Assembly (NCBI RefSeq): GCF_000350225.1
Contig: NW_005179046.1
Coordinates: 354,945 to 418,944 of the forward strand
Direction: 5' to 3'
Length of the DNA: 64,000 nt
DNA from: Chondrus crispus
Lineage: Eukaryota > Rhodophyta > Florideophyceae > Gigartinales > Gigartinaceae
Of the stretch, positions 40,076 through 51,172 are shown piece after piece. The position numbers were made by a program, and so were the translations under genes. The notes beneath the pieces are model-generated. The model ran no database searches, was not told where the DNA came from, and was given only the letters and a program-made list of their open reading frames with translations. Every line of letters starts with the position of its first letter. Position 1 is the stretch's first letter.

Positions 40076-43000
40076 TTGCCAGTGCATACTTTTTGGATAA
40101 TGCACTGGCTTCAATGCTTCCACTACCTCCCAGTCCAACGAAATGGGAATCAGTTGGGAAGAAGAAGCCTTTTATTTCGAGAATGACCTGTGGTAGACGT
40201 CGCAAAATCGGGCGACTCAAATGGCGCTCCGGTTCAGAACGGCTGTACATACCAGTGAAACTCCACTATCTCACTGAACATTTACGCCACACTAGACGAC
40301 ATTCTGTGGGACGCCCTCCGGACTTCGAAGGGGCTTGTCTTGATATTGGCTCTCCTCGGTCACTCATTGGTCTCAGTCAAGCCCGAGCGTATTGTCGAGC
40401 ACTTGGAATTTCCCTTCAGTTGTCACCCTCGCAGACTACCTTCCGTTTTGGCACCTACCCCTCTCGATCCATAGGAAGACTCAAGGTCCTTATCCCTACC
40501 CCGCAGGGAATGTTGAAAGTTTATGTAGATGTTGTACCTGAGAATATACCTCTACTCATCGGTTTGGATACGATGTTTGCACATTCCCTACAACCGTTGG
40601 CGATTGACATGAAGCTGCAGTGTGTGAAGCACAATTGGACAACACCCATCGAATTGCGACACGGACACCTCTATCTCTATTGGAAACCCAACCTTATGAC
40701 TATATTCTACACAACAAGACAGCTAGAGCGACTTCATCGTCACTTGCTTCACCCTTCTTCCCGAAAGCTGTATGAACTGCTGCGCCGTGCCGAACCTGAA
40801 AAGTTGCCTGCGGATACACTGAGCATCTTGCAGGAGATATCAAGGTCATGTGAGACTTGCAATTTGTACTCTCCCAGACAAATCTCTTTCCAGATCAGAA
40901 GTACAGATCAGATCAAGTTCAACCACAAAGTCATACTGGATATCATGTTTTTGAAGGACAAGAAGAATCGCCCTCGCCCTGTGCTTCATATAATTGATGC
41001 TGGTACACGGTTCAGTTCAGCTTCTTTCCTCAAAGACAGCTCCACCAACACCGTTTGGAACACGTTTGTAAAGATCTGGTCCTCGATGTATGTCGGATTT
41101 CCCGAGAGTTTGCTTACTGATCAAGGTTCTGTATTCCTTTCAAAAGAATGGGCATACAATTGCGAGACTTCAGAGATCAAACTACGTCATACGGGTACAG
41201 AGAGCCACAACTCTTTGGGAATAGGGGAGAAATACCACTCAACTTTAAGAACGATCTACCAAAAGGTTCGCTGTGACCACCGTGATCTACCAGAAGATAT
41301 TGCTCTTGCCAAATCTGTGCAGGCTATGAACGAGACAGTAGGACCTCATGGGCAAGTCCCTTCACTTCTCGTGTTCGGAATTCTACCAAACTTACCATCT
41401 GTTTCCTCGAGAGAATTCCCAAATCAGAGGGAAAGACTGAGAGCTGCGGCGACCGCTTGTGCTGAGTACGAGAGGATTATTTCCAGGATGCAAGTCCAAC
41501 GAGGCATCCGATCTATCCCTCCCCCAGCTGCCGACCGCAAGTACAATCCTGGTGACTTTGCATACGTCTATCGCGAAGGATTGAGGCATTACAGGGGTCC
41601 TCATCTCATTGCTTCGGTTGACGACAAATGCGTTCGTTTGCATCTTGGAGAGCGTACTGGACCAAGATCATTCAATGTGTCCCAACTCAGACCTGCCCCA
41701 GTCACAAGACATCCGACCTACGATGAACAACTCATGGAACTTGATGATGGACCACCAACTGTCCTGCACACCGAAATACTACACCCCAGAGACCCTCGTG
41801 CAGGACTTTTTGATGAAGCCAAGAGGAAGGAGATATTAGGATTAGTCGAGCGCGGCACATTCAAGTTGGTACTAGAAGAAGAAGCTGGTCTGAATCCTAA
41901 CTTGATACCCTCCCGTTACGTTCTAGCGATCAAGAATTCCAGCGACGCTTCCACAGTCTACAAAGCTCGACTTGTACTTGGTGGTCATCGAGACAAGGAG
42001 AAACGGTCAGTGGTACACAACACGTACAACTTGAAACAATCGTCCATCCGGATCATTCTAGCACTTGCTACCATACTAGGTTTTGATGTGTGGTCTCTGG
42101 ACGTAAAACAAGCCTACCTTCAAGCTGCATCCAAGCTACGTCGAAAGATTTTCGTCAAACCTGAATCTATCGAACTCAAACCAGGCGAGCTTTTACAAGT
42201 TGTCAAACCCTTGTACGGGCTAACAGAGAGTGGAGACTACTGGTGCGAGACGAATCACAGGTTCCACGTGGACAAATTACGCATGAAGCAATCAACTGGA
42301 GACTTTGCTCTATTCTTCCGCCGCGCCATGAACAAGTTGATTTCGATCTCCGGCTCGTACGTGGATGACGTATTGCAGACTGGAACGCAGGAGGAGAAGA
42401 AGCGGATACAAGAAGAGTTCCGAAAGGTTTTTGAAGTCAAGATTTCCCATGCGAAGAAATTCATGTACACCGGACTTGAATGTGACACTCGCGATAAGAC
42501 TGAACGCAAGCTTTCTCAACAGCACTACATCTCTAGGCTGCATTTTCTCAAGAAAAATTCTTCTTTTCCGGAATTTAGCTCGCTGCGAGCTCAGCTTGCG
42601 TGGGTTGTCCACACTCGCCCGGACATCGCCGCTGCAGTGTCTTTCGCGGCACAAGTCACTGAAACAATGCACGACTCCACATGCAACCAGGCTCTGAACT
42701 CTATTCTCAAACATCTCCAGGCCACCGCATATCGTGAACTGAAATATCCTAAACTGGATATGGATTCGCTCCGGATCTTGGTGTACGTCGACGCATCTCA
42801 CAACAACCGAGAAAACAATAGATCACAACTGGGTTTTCTCATACTACTGGCAGACAAGACCGATCGTTGTTCCTTTCTTCATTACACATCTTACAAGTTG
42901 AGACGCGTTACTCGTTCAAGTATGGCTGGTGAGACATTGGCTTTCGTGGACGGATTCGACTGTGCATTACTCCTGCGACATGACCTCATGCGTTTGCTTG

Positions 43001-43284
43001 GCCGAGAGCTACCTATACTCATGTTTACGGATAGCGAAATACTTTTTGATGTGTTAACTCGCTCACGTTATACAACCGAAAAACGTTTGATGATCGATAT
43101 CAGTTCTGCAAGAGAAGCTTACCGTGAAAAGAAAATTGCCAACGTCGCTCTCATTCATTCTGACTACAACTACGCTGACTCACTCACAAAGATCAAAGGA
43201 AACGGTGCCATGCAAAAGCTGATGGAAACCAACAAAGTCAGTCACCCGATACGACAGTGGGTAATCCAACCCAGTCAAAACTAG
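40072..43284 (+). CDS. Copia element: Pol (protease, integrase, RT, RNase H)
   Basis: About 1070 codons, open throughout. In order: protease (DIGSPRSLIG, about residues 90-100); integrase with an HHCC finger (RLHRHLLHP...CETCNLY) and a DDE core (ILDIMFLKD; LLTDQGSVF; SLGIGEKYHSTLR); reverse transcriptase (KARLVLGGHRDK; WSLDVKQAYLQA; SYVDDVLQTG with the YVDD box); and RNase H (VYVDASHNNRENNRSQLGFL). Integrase before RT is the Ty1/copia order. The protein copies the element RNA into DNA and integrates it in the nucleus. No ATG lies at the beginning of the frame, consistent with translation as a Gag-Pol product. Confidence 0.93.
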   Translation: MIASAYFLDNALASMLPLPPSPTKWESVGKKKPFISRMTCGRRRKIGRLKWRSGSERLYIPVKLHYLTEHLRHTRRHSVGRPPDFEGACLDIGSPRSLIGLSQARAYCRALGISLQLSPSQTTFRFGTYPSRSIGRLKVLIPTPQGMLKVYVDVVPENIPLLIGLDTMFAHSLQPLAIDMKLQCVKHNWTTPIELRHGHLYLYWKPNLMTIFYTTRQLERLHRHLLHPSSRKLYELLRRAEPEKLPADTLSILQEISRSCETCNLYSPRQISFQIRSTDQIKFNHKVILDIMFLKDKKNRPRPVLHIIDAGTRFSSASFLKDSSTNTVWNTFVKIWSSMYVGFPESLLTDQGSVFLSKEWAYNCETSEIKLRHTGTESHNSLGIGEKYHSTLRTIYQKVRCDHRDLPEDIALAKSVQAMNETVGPHGQVPSLLVFGILPNLPSVSSREFPNQRERLRAAATACAEYERIISRMQVQRGIRSIPPPAADRKYNPGDFAYVYREGLRHYRGPHLIASVDDKCVRLHLGERTGPRSFNVSQLRPAPVTRHPTYDEQLMELDDGPPTVLHTEILHPRDPRAGLFDEAKRKEILGLVERGTFKLVLEEEAGLNPNLIPSRYVLAIKNSSDASTVYKARLVLGGHRDKEKRSVVHNTYNLKQSSIRIILALATILGFDVWSLDVKQAYLQAASKLRRKIFVKPESIELKPGELLQVVKPLYGLTESGDYWCETNHRFHVDKLRMKQSTGDFALFFRRAMNKLISISGSYVDDVLQTGTQEEKKRIQEEFRKVFEVKISHAKKFMYTGLECDTRDKTERKLSQQHYISRLHFLKKNSSFPEFSSLRAQLAWVVHTRPDIAAAVSFAAQVTETMHDSTCNQALNSILKHLQATAYRELKYPKLDMDSLRILVYVDASHNNRENNRSQLGFLILLADKTDRCSFLHYTSYKLRRVTRSSMAGETLAFVDGFDCALLLRHDLMRLLGRELPILMFTDSEILFDVLTRSRYTTEKRLMIDISSAREAYREKKIANVALIHSDYNYADSLTKIKGNGAMQKLMETNKVSHPIRQWVIQPSQN

Positions 43285-43328
43285 GCTCCCCCATCTAATG
43301 TTGTCCTCAGACATTGAAGAGGCGGCAG

Positions 43329-43952
43329 TGTTGATACAATCGTGTCATTCGTCAACATTAGATGCACTGTACAAGGTTTCCATACAAGGCCTCTTTGTCC
43401 CACGTTGTCCGGCGTCGAGGAGGAGTGGTCTACTCGTGCTCGTACTGTACCTTCAGTGATCTTTACGTGTGCAGGTGCTTCAGCACTGTGCGCCCTACCG
43501 ACACTTCTTGCACTACTGCAACGGCTCTCCCTACCGACACTGTTCAGCCTACTGACACTGTTCGAACCGACACTGTCTGTTCCTAGGAAACCATCAACTG
43601 CTCAAAATAGGATAGGATACATATCGTAGAGGGTTGTCTGCAAAGCTGAAGAGAGAGAGGCACGAACACAGAACGAAGTAAACTTCACGCTTTGGTGAGC
43701 ATTCACCCCGTCATTAGCAAGACTTTGCTAAGTACCTTCGCGCACTGTCCCTGCGCTCGTGTGCGCTTCCCTCGCGCTCGTGCGCACTGTTCTCGCGCTC
43801 GTGCGCACTGTCTCTGCGCTCGTGCGCACTGTCCTCGCGCTCGTGCGCACTGTCCCTGCGCTCGTGCGCACTGTCCTCGCGCTCGTGCGCATCTCTACCG
43901 TCACACACACTCGAGACGCCGCCTTCGGCGTCTCGCCCCAACACGCACAACA
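43329..43952 (+). repeat. Copia element: 3' LTR
   Basis: Near-identical partner of 37669-38290 with the same 21-bp minisatellite (about 43739-43894). Followed by the GTGTC target duplication. Confidence 0.93.
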
Positions 43953-44499
43953 GTGTCCGCCTTCAAGGCCCAAAACTAGGCTTCGAATTCGACCCAGGCA
44001 AGTGGCAGGGCCCGCCCAACGAGAGTTTGACTTATTCACCTCCGTTTTCCACTAGAAATTTGTCGCCATTACTCAACTGAGGTGGAACTTGTTTCACTTG
44101 GATTTGCAGAGCAGAAAGAAGCCGGGGTCGGGCTCTTGTCTGAACAACTTGCTCCCGTTTTTCGTCCATACAGTTCACCATAGATTCTAATTCTCTGTTC
44201 GTGACAACCGCGGGGCATAGAGAGAAAAGCGATTCTAGTTTGTTTTCGGGTTCTTCTTCTTGAGGTCTATTACCGCGATGTATCGCCGCTCTAGACACTT
44301 TGTAGCTTTTGAGAAGCTTACTGTTGCTTCGTTTCACAGCTGCCTGAAAAAGGGTTCTGGGCGACATGTAATCGGCACGGCAAGTCGTGAGATTTAGGAT
44401 TTGCTTCAACTCTGTTCGAAGTACATCTATTCTTTCTTTGGCCAAGTTCGGCCAATAAGCTTCACGTGGGACGATACTGCATTCGAAGCCTAAACACAT

Positions 44500-45255
44500 T
44501 AGAACATTTCGGAACATGAGGGAGTCAAATTGGGGTCCTAGATCAGATATGACGGTAGATTAATTACCTTCCGCACCTTCGATGTAATCCGAGCTGTATC
44601 TTCAGAGGTAGAGGGGCTGTGTACATTTGTGGATTTGATGCTCCTTGCGAATTTTCGGTTTCAATGGGTTAAAGGTCCCCCGTTATCAACAGTGAGAAAG
44701 CATCGACCATCAAGACTGCCTTCCGTTTCGACTTGACGTTTGGGAAATGGAAAGAACCCATGTCCATGTGCACGCAAATCCTAGGTTGTCGGTAATTAGG
44801 TAATGCCACTGATGGCCTTGAAGGAGCTGGGCCATGATGGCCACACAGTTTACAAACTAGTCTTTCAACTTCAGTTGTTTGATCTACGATGAGAGTGTGA
44901 TTCTGAGAATCTCTGATGAATTCCTTCAACCCACTCGTCGGGGGGCATCCCGGTTTGCGATATAGATCTGCAATTTCGATATTGCAACAGGGGCATACAA
45001 CACTCGGTTAGGTGCGGTACCTGTGTTTTCCGAGTAAGGGGATGGTAGTTTCACTAAAGCCTCATTTGAGTCTGGATGCCTCGGATAATCGAGGTGTATG
45101 TGGTAATATGCCGTGTCTGAGACTAGGGCAGGACTCTTGCGGTTCGAGAACAGGAATGAATTCGTTGCCAGATAGCAGCCCATGCACAATGCCTTCATGT
45201 TCTTCTTGCCAAACAGTAGCCAAACTTGATTATATACAATACGAATGTCTGCCAA
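44500..45255 (-). pseudogene. Element C: integrase region
   Basis: Minus-strand text ERLVCKLCGHHGPAPS then HMDMGSFHFPNVKSKRKAVL and MVDAFS resembles the end of a Copia integrase zinc finger (C..CG..K) and the first catalytic Asp block (vH.Dl.G......s..g..y.ltfiDd.S). Broken; the rest of the integrase lies left of the inserted Copia element. Confidence 0.55.
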
Positions 45256-45491
45256 GAATAATATTGTAGAGTTGTCTTATAGCATGATCCGAATGGGCAC
45301 CGATATCGCAATATAAACTGCGTTGGCCGCCGGACCATCACCAAATCCCATCATCGATTCAGATGAATGTTCATCGGGTGCACTCCAGCCCTCTTTTAGA
45401 AGTAGGGGAGCATATTCTTGCCTCCAGCAGAGACGACCAAGAATATTGGGATTTCCCAAATCTGGTATACCGAAAAGGCAACGTGGGCGGT

Positions 45492-46987
45492 CTAAGTTAT
45501 TCTCCCCAGTATGACAGAAAACGAGAAGCCCATCTCACCCACAATCAGCCAGCGTTCTAGAGCACCTTCCGAGAAGGGTGTACAGGGTGTTCGAAATTCA
45601 TCTGCTTCAAACCTCTCGAAGGCAGCAAATGATCTCTTGCCGGCTGAGGCAGTGGCAACTTGAGAACGGATTTCGTTGTCTATTTCTCCGAACGATTCCG
45701 TAGCATAAAACGACAGAACAGCGTCTTGTTGTTGGCCGGACTGAAAAGGTGTCCCCTTTTCGTCCAAAGAAACTGTTGCACTTGCAAAGGGCACAAGCCA
45801 TTGAATAATACGCCTTATGGCGCTAACGAGCTCTTTCGGAGTTTTGCAGAATCGATGCAGATGTCCTGGTAAAGAACAAAGCGAGCAATGTCGAGTGTCT
45901 TTGCCGTGCATTGCTGTCCTTACTTTCTCCGAAATTTCCGAATTCCCTGCTCGAGTGCGCCATGGAGCTCTGTTTACGACAGTGACCACATAACACTTAA
46001 CAATATCATCAGCAATTTCCATATCAAACTCACCAACCATATTTGTGCGATTCGGAGAGTTGTGTCCCTGCCTCTTCGAGGCAGTTGCCCTCTCAGCTGC
46101 TTCAGCAGCAGGAAAACTGGTCTTTAACCTAAGCATTAAGCGTTCCGAATCCATTAGTAGTGACACATTCCGAGCTATTTCGCAAATGCTCACAAACTGG
46201 GAAAAGAATCCTTCCATGGCGTTTGTTTTTGTAGCATTGAGAGCTACAATGAGCATTCCCGCTACGACTTTTGGCGATACAGCAAGATCGGGTTCTGAGG
46301 CCATGGCCGCATAGGCGGCACTCCATCGTTCCTAGTGAGAAAATATCCGGGCGCCAAGGGGACGGCCTGTGGTCATGATAATAATAGATTCAGTGATACT
46401 ATCCGCCTTCTTGGCACCGGTCACTGCAATTACCTGGTGACAGAAGCGAGCAACTCCCTTCTTGCAAGCATAATAATTGCTCAAGGGATCCGGAAATTCA
46501 TGTCCATGAGGGGGCCGAACCTGGGAGGCAATCGTTCTCTGTCAATACTTTGCTTTGCTGGGGCAGAAACAAGTGCTTTGACATGGAGATCTGCAGGAAC
46601 TTTGTTATTCTTGTTCGGGCGTAATTACACAGTCTCCCAGGCCTCGACACGTTTAATGTAGTCGTAAGCACTACCATTGACTGGAGCCTTCGGAGGGTCA
46701 TTCCAAATTTGAAACCGGTTTGCTGAACTTGACACTGCGACAGATGGTGTCGGTAGCCCTGGTGACATTTGTTGCATAGCTTGCCTCGCCACATTGAGTG
46801 CTGTTTGAGCAGCTGTGTATACAGAAAAACAGCGACCAGTTTCTTCTAAAGCGGTCTTCTGTGCGTTTTCTTCGGCTTTGAGTGCTTTTTTGAGGGCGCT
46901 CAGATTTGCCAGCTGCAAAGCTTCCCCTTCATCCTCAGTGTCGAAGAAATTCCGGTAATCCGCAGTAGCGGTCGTGGTAGCTTCCAT
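45492..46987 (-). pseudogene. Element C: gag region
   Basis: The first part (46987-46625) starts MEATTTATADYRNFFD with a helical, Ala-rich segment. The later part (46304-45492) holds a zinc knuckle CSLCSLPGHLHRFC (Cx2Cx4Hx4C) near 45900-45860, after capsid-like helices. Broken in a few places. Confidence 0.7.
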
Positions 46988-47064
46988 TGCTGAAAAGAGT
47001 CGCGCATTGGTGTTGTTTGCTGTGCTCTACGCTAACATGAGGCGAGATACAGATGCAGTATTTG

Positions 47065-47684
47065 TGTAGCATAAACACGCCCCAACGTAGAGGGGTGTAT
47101 GCTTGGCTCGACGTATACCCTTTCGGAGGGCGAGAAGACGGGGAGAACACACAGCTAACGAGACAGGGAAGCGGGCCCTGGTAGCGTGGTAGAGCGGGAC
47201 GGTCGGGGACGAGCGTACGGGCGGGCCGATCTACGCCTCGACGCCCCGGAGCAGCGCTGAGTAACGTAGGAGCGCTGACGGGCGGAGGCAGATGTAGGCT
47301 CGCTCGCGTATGCATGTGTCCCCTACCCGCTTTGTCCCGCTTAACGCGCGCGAAGCCGGATCGCGCGTGTTAATTAAGCTGGAGACGGACCTAGGCGGTA
47401 GGTCGTGGACAGGCCCGTGCTTGTCCCCCTTCGCTGCGGCCGGTCCGCTCCGTTGTTTAATGTACAATTAGTGTATCGTAACTTAGTACAGTACGTACTG
47501 TACTACGCGGCACTACTGTAGTCGACCCTGTCAGCCGACGGGGCTGACTGTATACGTATCGTACACGTATAGTACACGTGGGGGCGTGTGCCCCCATACA
47601 CGTGTGGTACCGGCCGTCTGTAAGGTTTGAGCCTTACAGACCCAGATCCAATTTCTAATCTAATTCTTTTATAGTTATACTACA
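47065..47684 (-). mobile_element. Solo LTR, type B
   Basis: 620 bp, TGTAGCATAAACACG...AGTTATACTACA, with a perfect 5-bp target duplication ATTTG (47060-47064 and 47685-47689). It lies in the leader of element C between LTR and gag. Confidence 0.9.
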
Positions 47685-47848
47685 ATTTGCGTTCTCTGCG
47701 GGTTGCAGGAGAGCCTTGATTATGTCATGGTTGAACAACGGGGGGGCCGATCCAGGCTCTGGTGTGGCTTCAGACATGATGTGTCTGTAACCAGGTGATT
47801 GATGACCGAGGACTTTGTGGGGAGATCCGTCTTAGCCGACTTAGCTCA

Positions 47849-47983
47849 TGTGAAGTTCTTCGATAGTTCATTTATTTCTCGTCGTCCGATCTCCGGTGAG
47901 AAACCAATTATATACAGTTCTGCCCTTCGTTATGACGCGATCCTTACAGTGAATCGCTCAGACCAGGCTTCAATATCTTGACA
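47849..47983 (-). repeat. Element C: right (5') LTR
   Basis: 135 bp, partner of 33048-33181. To its right the pogo-type transposase resumes at once, showing the insertion point. Confidence 0.85.
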
Positions 47984-48362
47984 CCTCTTGATGTACGGGG
48001 CGTGCAAACTTGAATTCGTCTTTATGGCGCTTATAAAAGCTCTGGAAAACTAAACTCCCGGTTTCCCATTATTAAGAAGCTCCGCCAGGGATACGGCATT
48101 CTCGCGACAATGATGGCAATTGCTTCTCGCGTGTGATTGCGATTAAGTAGTAAACCGCGTTCCGCATATCACATGAAAAGCATGACGGCAAGATTTTCTT
48201 CCGTCGCTGCAAGAGCAGGACGTTGACCTTGTTCACCGGCCTCGCCATTGGGTTGTCGCAGTTGCCATTGAAAATTGTTGAAAATTGAGGACTTAGGGAC
48301 ATTAAACGCAACCGATGCCAACCTATATCCCTAATGCTCCATGTGGCCAGTCTACTGGACAT
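47984..48362 (-). pseudogene. pogo-type transposase, N-terminal piece
   Basis: Minus-strand text SFYKRHKDEFKFARPVHQE, at the edge of element C, matches the pogo/jerky-family stretch w...F..Rh.el..r.......R, directly upstream of where the 33047 piece begins. Further right, CDMRNAVYYLIAITREK continues the N-terminal half, in another frame. The first ~100 residues with the HTH region are not recognisable. Confidence 0.45.
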
Positions 48363-48414
48363 AACATAAATATTAAAAAAGTCAGATTTGCTCTTATGTC
48401 CAGTATACTGGCCA
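48344..48414. repeat. Hairpin at the pogo/piggyBac-like boundary
   Basis: 48344-48364 pairs with 48394-48414 (TGGCCAGTCTACTGGACATA against its inverse) with one mismatch and a 29-base AT-rich loop. The arms contain CTGGACATAA beside TA, as in a tiny TA-targeting foldback element or two transposon ends back to back. Confidence 0.8.
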
Positions 48415-48520
48415 CAAGAGCGTTTTTAACCATCTATGGACAGTCCATTAGCTCTATATTCCGGAGGGTGCAAGACACAAGTTAATCTCATTCCACGAGA
48501 GTCGTCTTACAGGAGGCATC

Positions 48521-48859
48521 TTGACTTTCAATATTCGAAATCGGATAAATATGGCTTCTCTTGATCTCATCGACGTCTTCATCCAGAACGAATCTACTCA
48601 GTTGAATGTGCAGCAACTGGACGCATATGGACAAGGCGCTGTTGGCGTTGCTGGGCCTGGTACGATCACGCCTGTGCCGATAGCGGAAGGTGTCCCCAAC
48701 GTAGGCCCTTTATCCAGACGAAGAGGGCATGGAATGGGAGCTACCGCGACTACAGGCCAGGAACGAGCATTAACAGGCGGCATAACGCGCCGTGGGAGAG
48801 GCACAGGTAGGGGGAGAGCTAGGGGGCGCGGGCGCGGACGAGGGCGCGGACGGGCTTGA
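48521..48859 (+). pseudogene. piggyBac-like transposase: RG-rich N terminus
   Basis: 112 residues ending in an Arg/Gly tract (GRGRARGRGRGRGRGRA), a nucleic-acid-binding-type tail. It is in the same phase as the piece starting at 48965, separated by a TGA at 48857-48859. Confidence 0.45.
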
Positions 48860-48964
48860 GGAGGAGAGAGAGGTCGTGGGCGGGGCGGCTCTGCTCAGTA
48901 TGATTCACACGTTCGTGACCCAAGCATCGGATGGACAGAAGTCAGGCAGCCTTGTTCTTCTGTA

Positions 48965-50127
48965 ATGATGGGAACAGAATTTACTGGAAGCATGATAGAT
49001 GAGCGGGCGAGATTGTTCTGCAAGTCCGCCATTGTGAACATGAAAATGGAATGTACTGCTAAATGCCTATCCCTGACGAGAGCCGGGCTTGTGGTTTTAT
49101 TTATGAATGATGTCCTAAAGCAATGTGCGCAATGGGTTAACGAGGGACTTGCACTGCGAGGTGAGAGCGAGACAAAGGTGACACTGGCGGATGGATACCG
49201 CTATGTCTCAATACTACTATTTTCGCATTGTACGGGGTTCAGTTTTGAGAAGGCCATTTCTATTCTACGTTTATCGGGAAGCACTGTTCCGTCACTGGAA
49301 CGGGCACGCTTCTTTGCAACTAACATACTCGCTTATTCTCCAACAGGGAGAGAGAATGATGGAAATTTTGTTTGGCAGTCGCAACGGGACCAAACAAGGC
49401 AATTATCTGAGTTTGAAACGTTGGCATTTAAGGAAACTAAAAGGGTCTTTTTCTCCCCACTGCACCTTTTTCCAACTCTAGATGACGACCTTTTGGAACA
49501 AGGGCTGGTGATAATCAAGTGAAAATGATAAGTAGCCGGAAAGCGGATAAAGAGGGCCATTCAGCTGATGCCATAGCGGATGCATTGTTCAGAGTCGTGT
49601 TGGGTATACGTTTCAGGCGCAGAAGTGAGAAACAGTTGGACTCTGTCCGGAAACTGATCAACACTCTTGCCGATTGCCGAGGAGAAGAATCTTTAAATGG
49701 TTGTGTTGTGACAGCAGATAGGGGGTATGGGAAGGAGGCGTTCATGAAAATTCTAACGGAGCACAAGCCGGGTTCTATACTGGTCATGCCAGAGCACTTG
49801 ACAAAATGTCATCCATTTGTTGCACGTTATTTTCTGAAGCCATTTAGGGATGATGACATAGAGGAATTTGAGAGCGATTCACCACCTACGGCGGAGGCAG
49901 TACACAGACCAAGTACCCCGAGGGATACGCCGTCGTCGGAGGCCGTGTCTCCAGTCCCTAATGTACATAATGAGGAAGGCGTTTCTAGTACTGTAGACGG
50001 TAGTACTTCTTCAATTTTGACTGGACCAGGAACTGTTGGGGCTGATCAACACCTGGCTAATGACCGCCGTAACAATTTCATTATTGATGATTCTCCTGAG
50101 CTTGGACCGGCATTTTTTTGGGCGTAA
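48965..50127 (+). pseudogene. piggyBac-like transposase: first two catalytic blocks
   Basis: Two overlapping frames (switching near 49519). LFPTLDDDLLEQGLV at about 49475-49510 stands where the first catalytic Asp of a piggyBac/IS4-type DDE domain is expected. ISSRKADKEGHSADAIADAL follows. Then CVVTADRGYGKEAFMKIL (about 49700-49750) matches the second block (…v..D.g+.s..f…). The C-terminal part (EFESDSPPTAEAVHRPSTPRD...) is a disordered linker. DDE enzymes of this superfamily catalyse cut-and-paste transposition, usually at TTAA. Confidence 0.55.
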
Positions 50128-50157
50128 GCGAGTGTCCGAGTGTGCGAGGCTGTGAAT

Positions 50158-51028
50158 ACAAAAGGTATCAGCAATAGCTGTTCGTGAGCATGGAACAGAG
50201 AAGTATGGAAAGGTCCTACGGTTCCTGTACACTGTGCCAGAACATGTACAGGACCAGTTGAATACGTGGTTAGCTGTTCGAAAAGCTGGAATGAACACCA
50301 TTCGCACTTTATTCGGGAGTAAAAGAACTGAGAGTAATGTTTTAAAGGCGGAAATAGAGACCCACCTTTTGGGTACATGTGAGATATTGACAGTTGGTCA
50401 AAGGTGTGCCGACTGGTTTGTGCTCCGTCAGTTTAGGGTAACGGGGACAAATGCTGGAATTGTGCTCCTGAAAAGCTCTGCATTCAGAACAATAATAGGC
50501 CTTGAAACTATAAATACACATAATGAAATGACGTGTAGGGAGTGGTTTGAAGTGTTCTTCAAGGGATAGTTCAGTTCCAAGGTGTCCACGGAAGCAATGA
50601 TGAGGGGGAGTGCAAACGAAGGTGCTGTTTTAAGTGCTTTAACTTCTTTGCCATTTATTGTGACTGTATTTGAGTGCGGCATGCTGGCAATGAAAAATAA
50701 CCGATACTTGGCTTGTTCCCCAGATGGTATAGCCTTTGTTGACGCGCAAATATTACAGAAGTTTAACACAGGGGAGGGTCATCTGGTGAACGAGAATGGG
50801 ATACCATGTGTGCTTGAAACGGTTGAAATCAAGACGAGGGTAGCCTCCAAAAGTTTAAACACTGCACTAGAGATAGCAACAGGCGATGCTGTGTTTTGTG
50901 AGATTGGAGATGAAACATTCCGAAAATACATTCCAGAATTGCATACTGCCCAGGTGCTACATCAAATGATGATCTTGGACGTTAATGTGGCTATTTACCT
51001 AGCTGCAGGAGAGACAGGACTTCTCTAA
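50158..51028 (+). pseudogene. YqaJ-type (PD-(D/E)XK) nuclease domain in the transposon
   Basis: One phase, broken by a TAG at 50567-50569, shows the YqaJ exonuclease order: TVGQRCADWFVLRQFRVTGT (the W...R...iTaS opening), RGSANEGAVLSAL (the G...E helix), LACSPDGIAF (catalytic SPDG) and ETVEIKTRVASK (catalytic ExK). LHTAQVLHQMMILD follows, like the family's p.y..Q...q. YqaJ/lambda-exonuclease proteins degrade DNA ends during recombination in phages and bacteria. Here the domain sits between the second and third catalytic blocks of a DDE transposase on the same strand and in sequence with them. The text is dead by stops, but the motif residues remain. Confidence 0.65.
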
Positions 51029-51172
51029 GCGGTGTATGTTTATTGTTCGGATGTTCATTTGGTTACTTGTCAATGCATTTTGACTACACAAACTTCAGAA
51101 CTGGTGCAATGAGCATACATAGAGGCGGGAACCGTCCCAGAATTTATCAATGATGAATACAAGGAGTGTGTC

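Larger units (their letters stand above)
37669..43952 (+). mobile_element. Ty1/Copia element, apparently whole
   Basis: LTRs of 622 and 624 bp (37669-38290 and 43329-43952) start TGTTGATACAATCG and end GCACAACA. The insertion is flanked by a perfect 5-bp duplication GTGTC. gag (38366-40075) and pol (40072-43284) are open. The LTRs differ at a handful of scattered sites and one short cluster, so the insertion is young compared with its surroundings. A purine-rich GAAGAGGCGGCAG precedes the 3' LTR. It looks whole, with no evident break. Confidence 0.93.
33048..47983 (-). mobile_element. Old Copia-like element C with 135-bp LTRs
   Basis: Short LTRs at 33048-33181 and 47849-47983 are close to 90% alike by eye and have TG..CA ends. 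Outer flanks CCTTT and CCTCT match in four of five bases, an aged target duplication. Minus-strand parts in order are gag (about 46987-45492), integrase region (about 45255-44500), reverse transcriptase (about 35000-34400) and RNase H (about 33915-33190), a Ty1/copia order. It has been invaded by a solo LTR type B, a whole Copia element and a TIR element. It is heavily broken, with at least ten breaks. Confidence 0.75.
31479..48343 (-). mobile_element. pogo-type DNA transposon, split by element C
   Basis: Transposase similarity is found at 31756-33047 and again at 47984-48362, with the whole of element C (33048-47983) between them. The two halves are in the same orientation and order expected for one gene. 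Left of 31756 there is about 280 bp of 3' region up to LTR type B. No clear terminal repeats were found; the hairpin at 48344-48414, with CAGTATACTG-like words, is close to the expected right end. Confidence 0.6.
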
